Source: Bacilli bacterium
Lineage (GTDB): Bacteria; Bacillota_I; Bacilli_A; RFN20; UBA1709
Length of the DNA stretch: 21,483 bases
Assembly: GCA_017457045.1 (NCBI GenBank)
Contig: JAFTIF010000013.1
Span: 1 to 21,483 of the forward strand
Direction: 5' to 3'
Below the pieces are notes generated by a model. That model searched no databases. It saw only the letters and a program-made list of their open reading frames with translations, and was not told where the DNA came from. A program made the position numbers and the translations under genes. Shown in pieces: positions 10,019-17,374 of the stretch (positions are counted from its first letter, which is position 1; each line of letters begins with the position of its first letter).

Positions 10019-10313
10019 ATTCTTTAGGAACCATGATAATGTTTCCACCACTTAATTGGAAATCATCTTCAATATAAATTGTGTAATATGTCGAATCGCT
10101 TAAATAAGCATTTCTATTTTCTAAGTCTTCGATTTCTTTTTCGAGTTTAGTTTTAATTGTTTCTAATTTTTGTTGCTTAATATATAACGATGCAGTTTCA
10201 GCAACAATCTTAATCATTACCATAATCGCGATTAAAGAAAGACCAATCATAACTATACTGCCCGCTCTGTTTTGACTCCAACGATCGACTTCTGCCCTGT
10301 TGCTTCTTTGCAT
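10017..10313 (-). CDS. divIC: DivIC/FtsB-type septum formation protein
   Basis: This 98-residue bitopic protein has a basic cytoplasmic head (1-20), one transmembrane segment (about 20-40), and a coiled coil (KQQKLETIKTKLEKEIEDLENRN split over about 46-69). A short beta-rich tail ends GGNIIMVPKE, equivalent to the DGEIIF-type end of DivIC. It belongs to the FtsL/DivIB/DivIC divisome sub-complex. The ATG has AAAGGGTGA upstream at good spacing, yet lies inside yabQ: the two genes overlap by 104 bp in different frames. The position before spoIIE matches other Firmicutes, although the S1-domain gene yabR that usually intervenes is missing. Confidence 0.88.
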   Translation of the reverse strand: MQRSNRAEVDRWSQNRAGSIVMIGLSLIAIMVMIKIVAETASLYIKQQKLETIKTKLEKEIEDLENRNAYLSDSTYYTIYIEDDFQLSGGNIIMVPKE

Positions 10314-10698
10314 TCTTCTTCACCCTTTTCTTTAGTTTTATTATATCATATATTTTCTTGAATTCTAGTTTTATCTTATCTACTACTTTTTGTTTTATTA
10401 ACTTTAATACTTTTTCAAACGACTTCATTATATATTTTGAATAAAACTTCAAATACAGAAAAAATCCTACAAAAATGAATAAAGGGATGTAAATATGTAA
10501 AATCCCTTCGTTAACATACACATTTAATATGAAAAATAAATATGTTAGACATAAAAATAATATAAGTTCAAAAGGAAGTCTAAAATAAAATTTCACACTC
10601 TTAAATAATCTATCAAATAAAGAATAAACAAACATAAAAAACATTCCAAAGGCAATTGATAAAACAATGCTTTGAAATTGTCTTTCTAATGAAATCAT
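10210..10698 (-). CDS. yabQ: Spore cortex protein YabQ
   Basis: This 162-residue membrane protein has about four hydrophobic segments in residues 8-90 and a very basic lysine-rich part at 90-130. It is recognised from hydropathy and from its place directly after yabP and before divIC. In B. subtilis YabQ is needed for spore cortex formation and localises to the outer forespore membrane. Its ATG overlaps the yabP stop by 4 bp (ATGA). The last 34 codons overlap divIC, and the tail they encode (rich in Ser, Gln, Arg and Tyr) looks like out-of-frame sequence, so the C-terminus may be a recent extension. Confidence 0.75.
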   Translation of the reverse strand: MISLERQFQSIVLSIAFGMFFMFVYSLFDRLFKSVKFYFRLPFELILFLCLTYLFFILNVYVNEGILHIYIPLFIFVGFFLYLKFYSKYIMKSFEKVLKLIKQKVVDKIKLEFKKIYDIIKLKKRVKKNAKKQQGRSRSLESKQSGQYSYDWSFFNRDYGND

Positions 10699-10979
10699 TT
10701 AAATATCCTTTTCATCATCTTTCCTTTTTGACTTTTATTCCCACCTGAAACATAAGTCATGGATTCAATGATTCCTTTTATAATTAAGTCTCCATTTTCA
10801 GTATCCATCTTGCCCAGACTTAATCCTTTACCAGTTACTAATAAAAAACCAAGCGCAGTTTCAACTAAAAACTCTTCGTTATCAAAACTTTCAATACTTT
10901 TTACACCTGTTAATACTAAGTTTTTTCTATCTTTCATTTCTAATGAATGATGTTGTTGCATGCCATAGTTTGTATCCAT
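10695..10979 (-). CDS. yabP: Sporulation protein YabP
   Basis: This 94-residue YabP/YqfC-family protein is soluble and beta-rich. The core motif HSLEMKDRKNLVLTGVKSIE (residues 11-30) is followed by an SFDNEEFLVETALG segment and then GKGLSLGKMD. In B. subtilis yabP is made in the mother cell under sigma E and contributes to cortex assembly. The ATG has AAAGGAG nine bases upstream. It couples to yabQ through a 4-bp overlap. A sigma-E-like promoter is visible in the gap after rqcP. Confidence 0.9.
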   Translation of the reverse strand: MDTNYGMQQHHSLEMKDRKNLVLTGVKSIESFDNEEFLVETALGFLLVTGKGLSLGKMDTENGDLIIKGIIESMTYVSGGNKSQKGKMMKRIFK

Positions 10980-11000
10980 AAATAATTGCTCCTTTGTAAT

Positions 11001-11029
11001 AATCTATGAATACATTAATTCATTTATTC
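11001..11029 (-). promoter_or_regulatory. Candidate sigma-E promoter of yabP
   Basis: On the minus strand GAATAAA (11029-11023) and CATAGATT (11008-11001) are separated by 14 bp. They resemble the mother-cell sigma-E elements KMATATT and CATACANT, with one mismatch in the -10. The -35 overlaps the rqcP stop codon. The predicted start lies just before the yabP Shine-Dalgarno, giving a very short leader. Sigma-E control is known for yabP in B. subtilis. Confidence 0.4.
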
Positions 11030-11284
11030 GCTTTTATATTCTTCTTTTAAAATTGTGTACATACTCAACGCTTCATTACTTCTTACATGTTCTGGTACAC
11101 TTTCTACCTTTACAGTTAATATTAATTCTCTTAATTGTACTTCAAGAATATCTCCAACTTTAACTTGAGTAGAAGGTTTAGCTACTCTTCCATTTATTTT
11201 TGCTCTATCTAAACTAACTAACTCTTTAGAGATTGTTCTTCTTTTTATAATTCTTGAAACTTTTAAATATTTATCTAATCGCAT
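11024..11284 (-). CDS. rqcP: S4-domain ribosome quality-control factor RqcP (YabO/HslR)
   Basis: This 86-residue protein is essentially one S4 RNA-binding domain: MRLDKYLKVSRIIKRRT, then the VSLDRAKINGRVAKPSTQVKVGD stretch (in two parts, about residues 23-45). RqcP binds 50S subunits carrying RqcH and supports C-terminal alanine tailing of stalled nascent chains. The length and the position between spoVT and yabP match YabO of B. subtilis. GGTGAT precedes the ATG. It is 21 bp downstream of spoVT and 44 bp upstream of yabP. Confidence 0.92.
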   Translation of the reverse strand: MRLDKYLKVSRIIKRRTISKELVSLDRAKINGRVAKPSTQVKVGDILEVQLRELILTVKVESVPEHVRSNEALSMYTILKEEYKSE

Positions 11285-11305
11285 ATTATCACCGCGATTA
11301 TTTTA

Positions 11306-11830
11306 TCATATATCTAACTTTTTAGCAAAATAAGTCGCGACAAACTCTAATAAAGTTTTAATCGTATCATCTATATCTTTTTGATCTTCAACCATAATAA
11401 TACTTCCATATATTTGATCTTTATTTCTAAGCAAGTACATTAATACTTTATTATGTTCTTCGATTCGATCAATGATACTATCAACTTTACCAAAATAATC
11501 TTCTTCTTTATCCAAGAAACTACGGTAATGTAAAGATAAAGTTTTATCTATATACTCCCCATATTTATATCCATATCCATTTACTACTCTTTCTAAATCT
11601 GTGATTAGAATTGTGTTTTTATAATAGTCAAACAATGTTTTCGCTAAATGAAAACTATCTTCTTCAAAAACTTTAAAAGGAGTGTGTTTTTTTAATACAA
11701 CACTTTCACCCTCATCAACAAATATTTCTAAAAGATCTCCTTCGTTCATTCTTAAGTTTCTTCTTATCTCTTTAGGTATAACTATTCTACCAAGTTCATC
11801 TAAATGTCTTACTACTCCGGTTTCTTTCAT
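11306..11830 (-). CDS. spoVT: Stage V sporulation regulator SpoVT
   Basis: This 174-residue AbrB-family transcription factor works late in the forespore. The swapped-hairpin DNA-binding domain spans about residues 1-50: MKETGVVRHLDELGRIVIPK, then EIRRNLRMNEGDLLEIF. A C-terminal GAF-like domain follows. An ATG at 11848 is in frame, but the start at 11830 has GGAGG eight bases upstream and gives the typical SpoVT beginning. Downstream are rqcP and yabPQ. The intervening polysaccharide-exporter-like and MazG-type genes of B. subtilis are absent. Confidence 0.92.
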   Translation of the reverse strand: MKETGVVRHLDELGRIVIPKEIRRNLRMNEGDLLEIFVDEGESVVLKKHTPFKVFEEDSFHLAKTLFDYYKNTILITDLERVVNGYGYKYGEYIDKTLSLHYRSFLDKEEDYFGKVDSIIDRIEEHNKVLMYLLRNKDQIYGSIIMVEDQKDIDDTIKTLLEFVATYFAKKLDI

Positions 11831-11878
11831 TTTTAATCCTCCAAACATCGATTAATATTATTATTTGTAAAAGAAATG

Positions 11879-11906
11879 ACTATATACTCTTATTTTTATT
11901 TTTCAA
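11879..11906 (-). promoter_or_regulatory. Candidate sigma-A-like promoter of spoVT
   Basis: TTGAAA (11906-11901), a 16-bp spacer and TATAGT (11884-11879) read toward spoVT. No convincing sigma-G element was seen by eye, although spoVT is sigma-G-dependent in B. subtilis. The region is extremely AT-rich, so chance matches are likely. Confidence 0.35.
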
Positions 11907-11912
11907 AAGATA

Positions 11913-11938
11913 TATAATGTAATTAATCTAAATTAATT
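11913..11938 (+). promoter_or_regulatory. -10 element and palindromic operator of the transporter operon
   Basis: A perfect TATAAT (11913-11918) reads toward the transporter gene; the -35 is weak. Directly downstream, across the expected transcription start, lies a perfect 7-bp inverted repeat with a 4-bp centre (AATTAAT-CTAA-ATTAATT, 11921-11938). A palindrome at +1 is typical of a repressor site, but the sequence is only A and T apart from one base, which raises the chance of coincidence. No regulator gene lies nearby. Confidence 0.4.
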
Positions 11939-11963
11939 AATCATAATATATGGAGGTTAAGAT

Positions 11964-13334
11964 ATGGAAAAATCACAAAAACTATCCGTAGCTACCAAAC
12001 TAAAATATGGTGTTGGTGACTTAGGGATGGCTATTGTAACTGCAATGTTACAATTTTCAATGCTATTTTATTACACTGACGTTGTAGGTGTTTCACCAGG
12101 TCTTGCTGGTACTGCAATGCTTGTAGGTAAAATCACATGGGACTTAGTTAATGATGTTTTGTTTGGTTATCTACAAGATAAAACAAAATCTAGATGGGGT
12201 AAAAGAAGACCTTGGTTAATCTTCTGTTCTATCCCATTTGCTCTAGCATTTTGGTTTGTATTTTCAATCCCTCAAGGACTAAATGATATTCAATATTTCT
12301 TTATTATCATTGGTTCATTTATTTTGTTTGATACATTCCACACTTTAGTTGCTACAGCTTATTCATCAATGACCGCTGAAATCACTTCAGACTATGGCGA
12401 AAGAACTTCTTTATCAACATACAGAATGGTATTCAGTGTTATTGGTTATCTAATCGGTGCTGGTACAATCGGCATGATTGCTGATGCGTTAAGTAAAGCA
12501 CTAAATATTAGCGCTCATCAAGGTTGGGGTTTAACAAGCTTTATTTTTGGTGTTATTGCTGCTATTTCTTTATTAATTCCTGGATTATTCTTAAACTATA
12601 CTCCAGAAGTTGAAACAGAAAGTAATATGCCTGCTTTTAAAGCTATCTTCTCTACTTTAAAAAATAAACCTTTTAGAAGCTATATTATCGTTTCTATGAT
12701 TATGAGCATTAGTTTTACAATTGTTACAACTATGCTTAACTATTTTATTGAACATCAATTACAAATGGGTGATCAAACATTATTTATTATGTTGGCAATG
12801 TTAGGGGTTTTAGCGATCTTCTTAGTACCTTGTGGCATCTTATGTGGGAAATTAGGTAAAGCTAAAACATATGCTTTAGGATTAGGTATTGCTTCAGTTG
12901 CTTTAACAATTAGTTTCTTCTTGCCTAAAGGTCCTGGCATTACTATTTATATATTAGCAGCAGTAGTTGGTTTAGGCTTCTCTGCTCAATGGGTATGCCC
13001 TCATAGTATGATTCCTGATGTCATCGAATATGACGAGTTAGAAACAGGAGAAAGAAGAGAAGGTTTATACTATGGAATGCATGCTACTGCTACTAAAGTA
13101 ACAGGTGCTTTAGCAAGTGCTATGTGTGGTTGGGGATTAGAAATCGGAAGATACGTTGAAGGTGCTGCTACTCAACCTGATAGCGCAATCGTTGCTATTA
13201 AGATTTTATTTGCATTAATTCCTGCAATCTTCTTAATCATTTGTATTCCTTTCTTATTAAAATATCCTATTACTAAAGAAGCTCATGCTGAAGTATTAGC
13301 TAAGCTTCAAGAAAGAAGAAAGGAACAACACTAA
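11964..13334 (+). CDS. GPH-family (MelB-like) cation symporter
   Basis: This 456-residue, 12-segment transporter is of the glycoside-pentoside-hexuronide:cation symporter family. The diagnostic parts are the N-terminal KLKYGVGDLGMAIV, the first-half motif ITWDLVNDVLFGYLQDKTKS followed by RWGKRRPWLI (about 57-90), and the second-half region PHSMIPDVIEYDELETGERR (about 342-361). Family members import sugars or glycosides with Na+ or H+, but substrates cannot be read from the sequence. GGAGG lies eight bases before the ATG. The next gene starts one base after its stop, so the pair is an operon. Since the partner is an FAD oxidoreductase rather than a glycosidase, a non-sugar substrate is possible. 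Confidence 0.85.
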   Translation: MEKSQKLSVATKLKYGVGDLGMAIVTAMLQFSMLFYYTDVVGVSPGLAGTAMLVGKITWDLVNDVLFGYLQDKTKSRWGKRRPWLIFCSIPFALAFWFVFSIPQGLNDIQYFFIIIGSFILFDTFHTLVATAYSSMTAEITSDYGERTSLSTYRMVFSVIGYLIGAGTIGMIADALSKALNISAHQGWGLTSFIFGVIAAISLLIPGLFLNYTPEVETESNMPAFKAIFSTLKNKPFRSYIIVSMIMSISFTIVTTMLNYFIEHQLQMGDQTLFIMLAMLGVLAIFLVPCGILCGKLGKAKTYALGLGIASVALTISFFLPKGPGITIYILAAVVGLGFSAQWVCPHSMIPDVIEYDELETGERREGLYYGMHATATKVTGALASAMCGWGLEIGRYVEGAATQPDSAIVAIKILFALIPAIFLIICIPFLLKYPITKEAHAEVLAKLQERRKEQH

Positions 13335-13335
13335 T

Positions 13336-14832
13336 ATGAAAATAACTATTATTGGTGCAGGTCTTGGAGGACTAACTTTTGGGGCTTTAGCTGCAAAAGA
13401 TGGACATCAAGTCACAATCATTGATAAAAACAATAAACCAGGTGGCGTAGTTGCTTTATTAGAACACGAAGGATATAAATTTGAACAAGGTCCATTATTA
13501 GTTGGCGATATGCTTGAAGGTGAACCAGTATATGAATTCTTGAAATCATTAGGCATAGAACTTGAAACTATAAGAGCCGATAGAGATACAATTATGCCAG
13601 ATTATGAAATGGTTACACCTAAAGAATATAAAGGACCTTATTGGAGAAAAGAACGATTAAAAGAACTGTTTCCTGAAGAAAGTAAAGGAATTGATAAATA
13701 TTATAAATTCTATGATACAGTTATGCATTTCCGTTATTTAACAACTCAACCAAAAAGTTTAGGAAATACTCTTCAACAACTTTGGTGTGGGTTAAAGCTT
13801 AAAAAGTATTTAAAAATGAATGCTGACGAGTTAACAAAATACTTCTTCAAAAGCGAAAAAATAAGAACATTATACACAGGTATATTAGCAGATTTCTGTG
13901 CAGACCCAAGCGAAGCTATTGGCTTATCTATTGTCTTCACAAACTTTGAAACAGCTTTCGATAAACGCATCCCATTATATAGAAATGGAAAGAAATATTA
14001 TCCGGGTTTTTGTTATGTTAAAGGAGGATGTCAAAAGATTCCTGAAGCATTAGCAGACTATATTACTAGTCATGGAGGTAATTTTATCTATAACACTATT
14101 GTCGATAAAGTAATCGTTGAAGATAAAGTCGCTAAAGGGGTTGTTTTGAAAAACGGTGAAACAATTGAAAGCGATGTTGTTGTAGGATGTGGTGCTGGTA
14201 AAGATTTCTTCTTTGAAACAGTAGGCAAAGAACATTTAAATGAAGAATACATCAATATCTTAAATACATTTAGACCAATGGAAGCAGTATTCATGCTTCA
14301 TCTAGGCGTAGATATGGATCCTAATAAATACATGAGATCTTCATTATCTTATTGTTATGGTATGTATGACTTACATAGCGCAACAGAAAAATTAAGAAGT
14401 GGCATATACCACGAAGGAGATGATGGATATTTAATCTTTATTCCATCAAACCATGCAGATGATTTCGCGCCTGAAGGACATCATTGTGTAACTATTTATA
14501 CAGTTGCACCTGACACATTAAAAGAGGCTTCTTGGGAAGATAAAAAACAAGAGTATGCTGAAAAATTAATTAAACTCGCAGAAAGACAACTCCCAAACTT
14601 AAGCAAACATATTAAATCTATGAAAATTATGACTGCAGTTGATTATCAAAAATATACTCATATGAAAAAATCTTCATTCGGTGGAGTTGTTCCTATTTGG
14701 AATCAAAAAAATCCACCTCACATTACTCCTGTTAAAGGATTATACTTTGTTGGTCAGCAAAGTGAAAATGCTGGAGGTTTAGGCGCTGTAATATTAGGTG
14801 CAAAACAAGCATATGAAAAAGCATTAAAATAA
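13336..14832 (+). CDS. FAD-dependent oxidoreductase, CrtI/retinol saturase-like
   Basis: This 498-residue protein belongs to the phytoene desaturase, carotenoid isomerase and retinol saturase superfamily. The N-terminal dinucleotide-binding fold has IIGAGLGGLTFGALAA (GxGxxG at 7-12), ending with a DKNNKPGGV stretch. The C-terminal FAD-contact motif is GLYFVGQQSENAGGLGAVIL (about 467-486). These enzymes saturate, desaturate or isomerise hydrophobic polyene-like substrates. Nothing here identifies the substrate, and no carotenoid synthesis genes are present. Pairing with a GPH transporter suggests uptake and reduction of an external compound. Only one base separates it from the transporter. Confidence 0.8.
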   Translation: MKITIIGAGLGGLTFGALAAKDGHQVTIIDKNNKPGGVVALLEHEGYKFEQGPLLVGDMLEGEPVYEFLKSLGIELETIRADRDTIMPDYEMVTPKEYKGPYWRKERLKELFPEESKGIDKYYKFYDTVMHFRYLTTQPKSLGNTLQQLWCGLKLKKYLKMNADELTKYFFKSEKIRTLYTGILADFCADPSEAIGLSIVFTNFETAFDKRIPLYRNGKKYYPGFCYVKGGCQKIPEALADYITSHGGNFIYNTIVDKVIVEDKVAKGVVLKNGETIESDVVVGCGAGKDFFFETVGKEHLNEEYINILNTFRPMEAVFMLHLGVDMDPNKYMRSSLSYCYGMYDLHSATEKLRSGIYHEGDDGYLIFIPSNHADDFAPEGHHCVTIYTVAPDTLKEASWEDKKQEYAEKLIKLAERQLPNLSKHIKSMKIMTAVDYQKYTHMKKSSFGGVVPIWNQKNPPHITPVKGLYFVGQQSENAGGLGAVILGAKQAYEKALK

Positions 14833-14837
14833 AAAAG

Positions 14838-14873
14838 AAAAGATATAAGAAAATAAATCTTATATCTTTTTTT
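14838..14873 (+). terminator. Bidirectional intrinsic terminator
   Basis: A perfect 12-bp stem (14838-14849 with 14859-14870, AAAAGATATAAG / CTTATATCTTTT) with a 9-nt loop is followed by T's on the plus strand. A-rich sequence on the other side gives T's on the minus strand. It lies between the convergent oxidoreductase and lipoprotein genes and can serve both. Confidence 0.8.
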
Positions 14874-14876
14874 ATT

Positions 14877-15758
14877 CTATAAATATCCTGCTTCCTTAGA
14901 ATCTATTTTATCCTTTTTTACTAGGACAGGATTGCCATTATCATCATAAGACCAATCATCAGCAAAATAAACTTTCACATTATCGCTAGCAAATCCTTTT
15001 TCCCATCCCTTAGGTTTGCTTTTTGCTTCGCAAAATAACGTTCCGCTTGTAAAAGCGTTTGTTCTTATATATTCTACACTTTCAGGAATAACTATATTTT
15101 TTAAATTATTACATTCCATAAAAGCTCCCATTCCTATAGTCTGTAATTCTGGATTTATGTTTATTTTTTCTAGCGCAGTAGCGTATGTAAAAGCTCCAAA
15201 TCCGACAGTTTTCATATTACTGCAAAAAGTAACTTCCCTAATTTCTTCGTCTTCTGCAAAAGCAAAAGCACAAATACCTTCAGTTTCTTCGGGTATTTTA
15301 TAAATCTTTTTACTTCTGCTGCTTTTAACAATATATCTTTTTTGCTCAATATTATAATATTCAAGATTATCAGCATAATAAGTCAAAGGTTCTCCAAATA
15401 AAAATGCAAAACCAGTATAATAATTCAAAAACATATAATTTTGGTGAACTAAGTATTGACCTCTAAAATTTATATCATATTGAGAAAGAGCGATATTAGC
15501 TGATTGCTCCGATTTGAATTCTGCTATTAAAGTTGTTGTCACACCATAAAGTTCTATAGAATAAACATCAACAGCTTCTATTCCGACCAAAAATTTCTGA
15601 TTATATTCTTTTATCTCGGATTTTGATAAATCCCACACTTTTTCCTCTTGATCAAGAACATATTTTTTATTTTCTTTGTATAATTGATCAATATTAGACT
15701 TTACCCCACACGAACTCAAACAAAGACATAATATTAACAAAAATATTACCTTTTTCAT
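14877..15758 (-). CDS. Lipoprotein with BspA-type leucine-rich repeats
   Basis: This 293-residue secreted lipoprotein has a signal peptide MKKVIFLLILCLCLSSC with lipobox LSSC; Cys17 is the lipidation site. Residues 20-150 form a mixed domain I do not recognise. Residues ~155-240 hold about three LRR_5 (BspA/TpLRR) repeats with recurring phrases such as TVGFGAFTYATALEKI, TIGMGAFMECNNLKNI and IPESVEYIRTNAFTSG. Such repeats usually mediate binding at the cell surface. AAGGAG lies eight bases before the ATG. It is the first gene of the accessory region and shares a terminator with the oxidoreductase. The function is unknown; a surface-binding or immunity-like role beside the Rhs cassettes is possible. 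Confidence 0.75.
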   Translation of the reverse strand: MKKVIFLLILCLCLSSCGVKSNIDQLYKENKKYVLDQEEKVWDLSKSEIKEYNQKFLVGIEAVDVYSIELYGVTTTLIAEFKSEQSANIALSQYDINFRGQYLVHQNYMFLNYYTGFAFLFGEPLTYYADNLEYYNIEQKRYIVKSSRSKKIYKIPEETEGICAFAFAEDEEIREVTFCSNMKTVGFGAFTYATALEKININPELQTIGMGAFMECNNLKNIVIPESVEYIRTNAFTSGTLFCEAKSKPKGWEKGFASDNVKVYFADDWSYDDNGNPVLVKKDKIDSKEAGYL

Positions 15759-15859
15759 TTCGTCACTCCTTATCCATTTAATATTCTATCATAATAATTT
15801 ATTTCGACTGGACTATCCTATTGCAACTCCAATCAATTAGTTATTACTAAATATTTGAT

Positions 15860-15930
15860 CTGAGTTTCCCAGTTAAAACAGGCGACGTGCAAACTATGTG
15901 TTACAAAGTGATGCACGCCTTATCCTGTTT
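15860..15930 (-). ncRNA. Candidate structured RNA element, copy A
   Basis: Read on the minus strand, an outer stem AAACAGG / CCTGTTT (15930-15924 with 15882-15876) encloses an asymmetric internal loop (ATAAGG on the 5' side, TCG on the 3' side). Inside is a stem CGTGCA / TGCACG (15917-15912 with 15891-15886) closing a 20-nt loop. A six-base linker (TTTTAA counted with the stem) leads to a second hairpin CTGGG-AAA-CTCAG (15872-15860). A related element occurs at 18675-18756 on the plus strand. It lies between the immunity-like gene ending at 15935 and the lipoprotein gene starting at 15758, so it could be a leader of the latter. No known RNA family was recognised. Confidence 0.5.
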
Positions 15931-15934
15931 ACAA

Positions 15935-16369
15935 TTATTTAATTATTTGTTCGATTTTATAATCATTTAATACTTTTTCGAATTCATCTTTATATCTTGT
16001 ATTAATCAAAATTTTTTTGTCATTTATGAATAAATTGAATTGATAGAATACCGATTTTCTATATCTATTACATGTATATTTTTTTACATCACATATATTA
16101 AGTTCGATTTTTCTAAATAAAGTTTTTAAATAAACTCTTTCATTATCAAACTCAACTCTATATTTAATAGAATATAGCCATCCATATAAGCCAAACAAAG
16201 AAAACATTGAGTATACCATCAACATTGATAATACCACTTTATCCTGAAAATTCTTCTCATTAACATACATATATATAAATGTAAGTGCAAATAAAATGGC
16301 AGCAAATATAGCAAGTCTAAGAAAACTTTTCCCTTCTTTTTTCATTCCATCAATTATTTTATTATCCAT
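15935..16369 (-). CDS. Two-TM protein with bPH-like tail, putative immunity protein
   Basis: This 144-residue membrane protein has two hydrophobic segments (about 15-35 and 47-67) and then a beta-rich cytoplasmic domain. The domain starts at YRVEFDNERVYLKTLF and ends with a helix (EFEKVLNDYKIEQIIK). That layout resembles small bacterial PH-like membrane proteins, which often act as immunity proteins in toxin loci. GGAGG lies seven bases before the ATG, and the gene starts 14 bp after a small hydrophobic protein that could be its toxin. The topology matches the immunity-like protein at 17618-18064, though the sequences differ. Function is inferred from topology and context only. Confidence 0.55.
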   Translation of the reverse strand: MDNKIIDGMKKEGKSFLRLAIFAAILFALTFIYMYVNEKNFQDKVVLSMLMVYSMFSLFGLYGWLYSIKYRVEFDNERVYLKTLFRKIELNICDVKKYTCNRYRKSVFYQFNLFINDKKILINTRYKDEFEKVLNDYKIEQIIK

Positions 16370-16383
16370 AATTTTCCTCCAAA

Positions 16384-16644
16384 TTAATTAAACAAATCAA
16401 TAATAAATATAATGCATGCAGCCGTGGCCGCAACTACCCTTGCGCCAGGCACCGGTATAGCAGCAATTCCAGCACAAACTGCATACCCTAATAATGCTCC
16501 ATTACCTATTGAAACAGTAATTTCATGAGTTGTATCACCAATAATTACCCCTCTACTAACTGAAATTCCGTTTTCAAGACTCCATCCAGAACTTCCGGTC
16601 AACCAAGCGTAACCAGTATGTTGTTGTGTCATACTCAAATTCAT
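16384..16644 (-). CDS. Small Gly/Ala-rich membrane-active protein, putative toxin
   Basis: This 86-residue product has a polar, Ser/Gly/Thr-rich first half (GYAWLTGSSGWSLENG). The second half is strongly hydrophobic and Gly/Ala-rich: GNGALLGYAVCAGIAAIPVP, then a helix AARVVAATAAC-like stretch ending IIFIIDLFN. It resembles the tails of pore-forming polymorphic toxins or bacteriocin-like peptides, but I recognise no named family. No signal peptide is visible and the ribosome binding site is weak (AAAGGAT about 16 bases upstream of the first ATG; an ATG at codon 5 is also possible). A two-TM putative immunity gene follows 14 bp later. It could also be the remaining C-terminus of a larger, truncated Rhs toxin. 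Confidence 0.45.
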   Translation of the reverse strand: MNLSMTQQHTGYAWLTGSSGWSLENGISVSRGVIIGDTTHEITVSIGNGALLGYAVCAGIAAIPVPGARVVAATAACIIFIIDLFN

Positions 16645-16675
16645 TAGAAATAATATTAGTTGATCCTTTTGTCAC

Positions 16676-16909
16676 TTATTTTTTATTAATTCTTTGAAAT
16701 TCATCTACATAAGATTTTGTTGAAATAATATTCATAGCACCCATTAATTCATCTAGTGTTGATTCTTCACAATATGCATTTCTAAAACATAACATTTCCA
16801 TGCATCCTGTGAACGAACTTGATAATCCTTCAGAATAACCAATACATGACTTCATAGATGTATATTCTGTAGATGACGTTACAGAATATGTTTTTACTAC
16901 TGATTCAAC
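16676..16909 (-). pseudogene. Remnant open frame, unrecognised
   Basis: A 77-codon open frame lies between the orphan lipoprotein and the small hydrophobic protein. Its first Met codon (16855-16853) has no ribosome binding site. It encodes a cysteine-containing segment (SMKSCIGYSEGL, then FTGCMEMLCFRNAYCEES) and a helical end DEFQRINKK. A TGA directly precedes it, and the same frame continues back to the lipoprotein stop. It looks like the 3' end of a decayed toxin or immunity gene. I do not recognise it. Confidence 0.3.
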
Positions 16910-16939
16910 TCATACTAGATCAGCATAGTAATTTAGCTT

Positions 16940-17374
16940 TTATTTATATTTTTTTATAAATATTTCAAAACTTTCTTTATCAAATCCTATTTTACTATAT
17001 GAGAAAATATAATTATCATATTTAATATCATAATTAATAACTCCAGACCCTTGCTGAGATATTATACAATAATATTCATTCCCATAATCTATTAGCACAC
17101 AATATCCATAAGGTTCAGAAAAAGTAAACCTTATTATATTATCTTGTTTGAGGTTCGTGACATCGGTATATATATCAACAGCATATTCGTTTTCAATAAT
17201 TTTTATTGCTTCTTTATTTATTATTTCTTCATAATTTACATTATTATCATTTATATTGATCAAAGATATTTTTTTCACATCTGTATATGGTTTTTCAAAG
17301 TGCCATTTTCTTTTAGCTGTACATGATGATAGTAATGATATACACAAAAATACAATTAAAAATTTTTTTCTCAT
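16940..17374 (-). CDS. Small lipoprotein, putative orphan immunity protein
   Basis: This 144-residue lipoprotein has the signal MRKKFLIVFLCISLLSSC, lipobox LSSC with Cys18, and then a beta-rich domain of about 125 residues that I do not recognise. Its ATG overlaps by ATGA the stop of a tiny frame reading DNQDYDVEKEYNIL. The first eight of those residues are Rhs core sequence. This is the overlap seen between Rhs toxins and their immunity genes, with the toxin deleted. AAGGAG lies 11 bases upstream of the ATG. It probably protects against an Rhs toxin no longer encoded here, acting at the outer face of the membrane. Confidence 0.6.
   Translation of the reverse strand: MRKKFLIVFLCISLLSSCTAKRKWHFEKPYTDVKKISLININDNNVNYEEIINKEAIKIIENEYAVDIYTDVTNLKQDNIIRFTFSEPYGYCVLIDYGNEYYCIISQQGSGVINYDIKYDNYIFSYSKIGFDKESFEIFIKKYK

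Noticed and set aside
15765..15780. Third GGATAAGG, possible extra copy of the structured element
   Set aside because: It is the Shine-Dalgarno region of the lipoprotein gene (GGATAAGGAG) and has none of the flanking stems.
16910..16939. TGA read as tryptophan (mycoplasma code) joining the remnant frame to the lipoprotein
   Set aside because: A TAA also intervenes, and the clear genes in the window use TGG for Trp and sometimes end in TGA, so the standard code applies.
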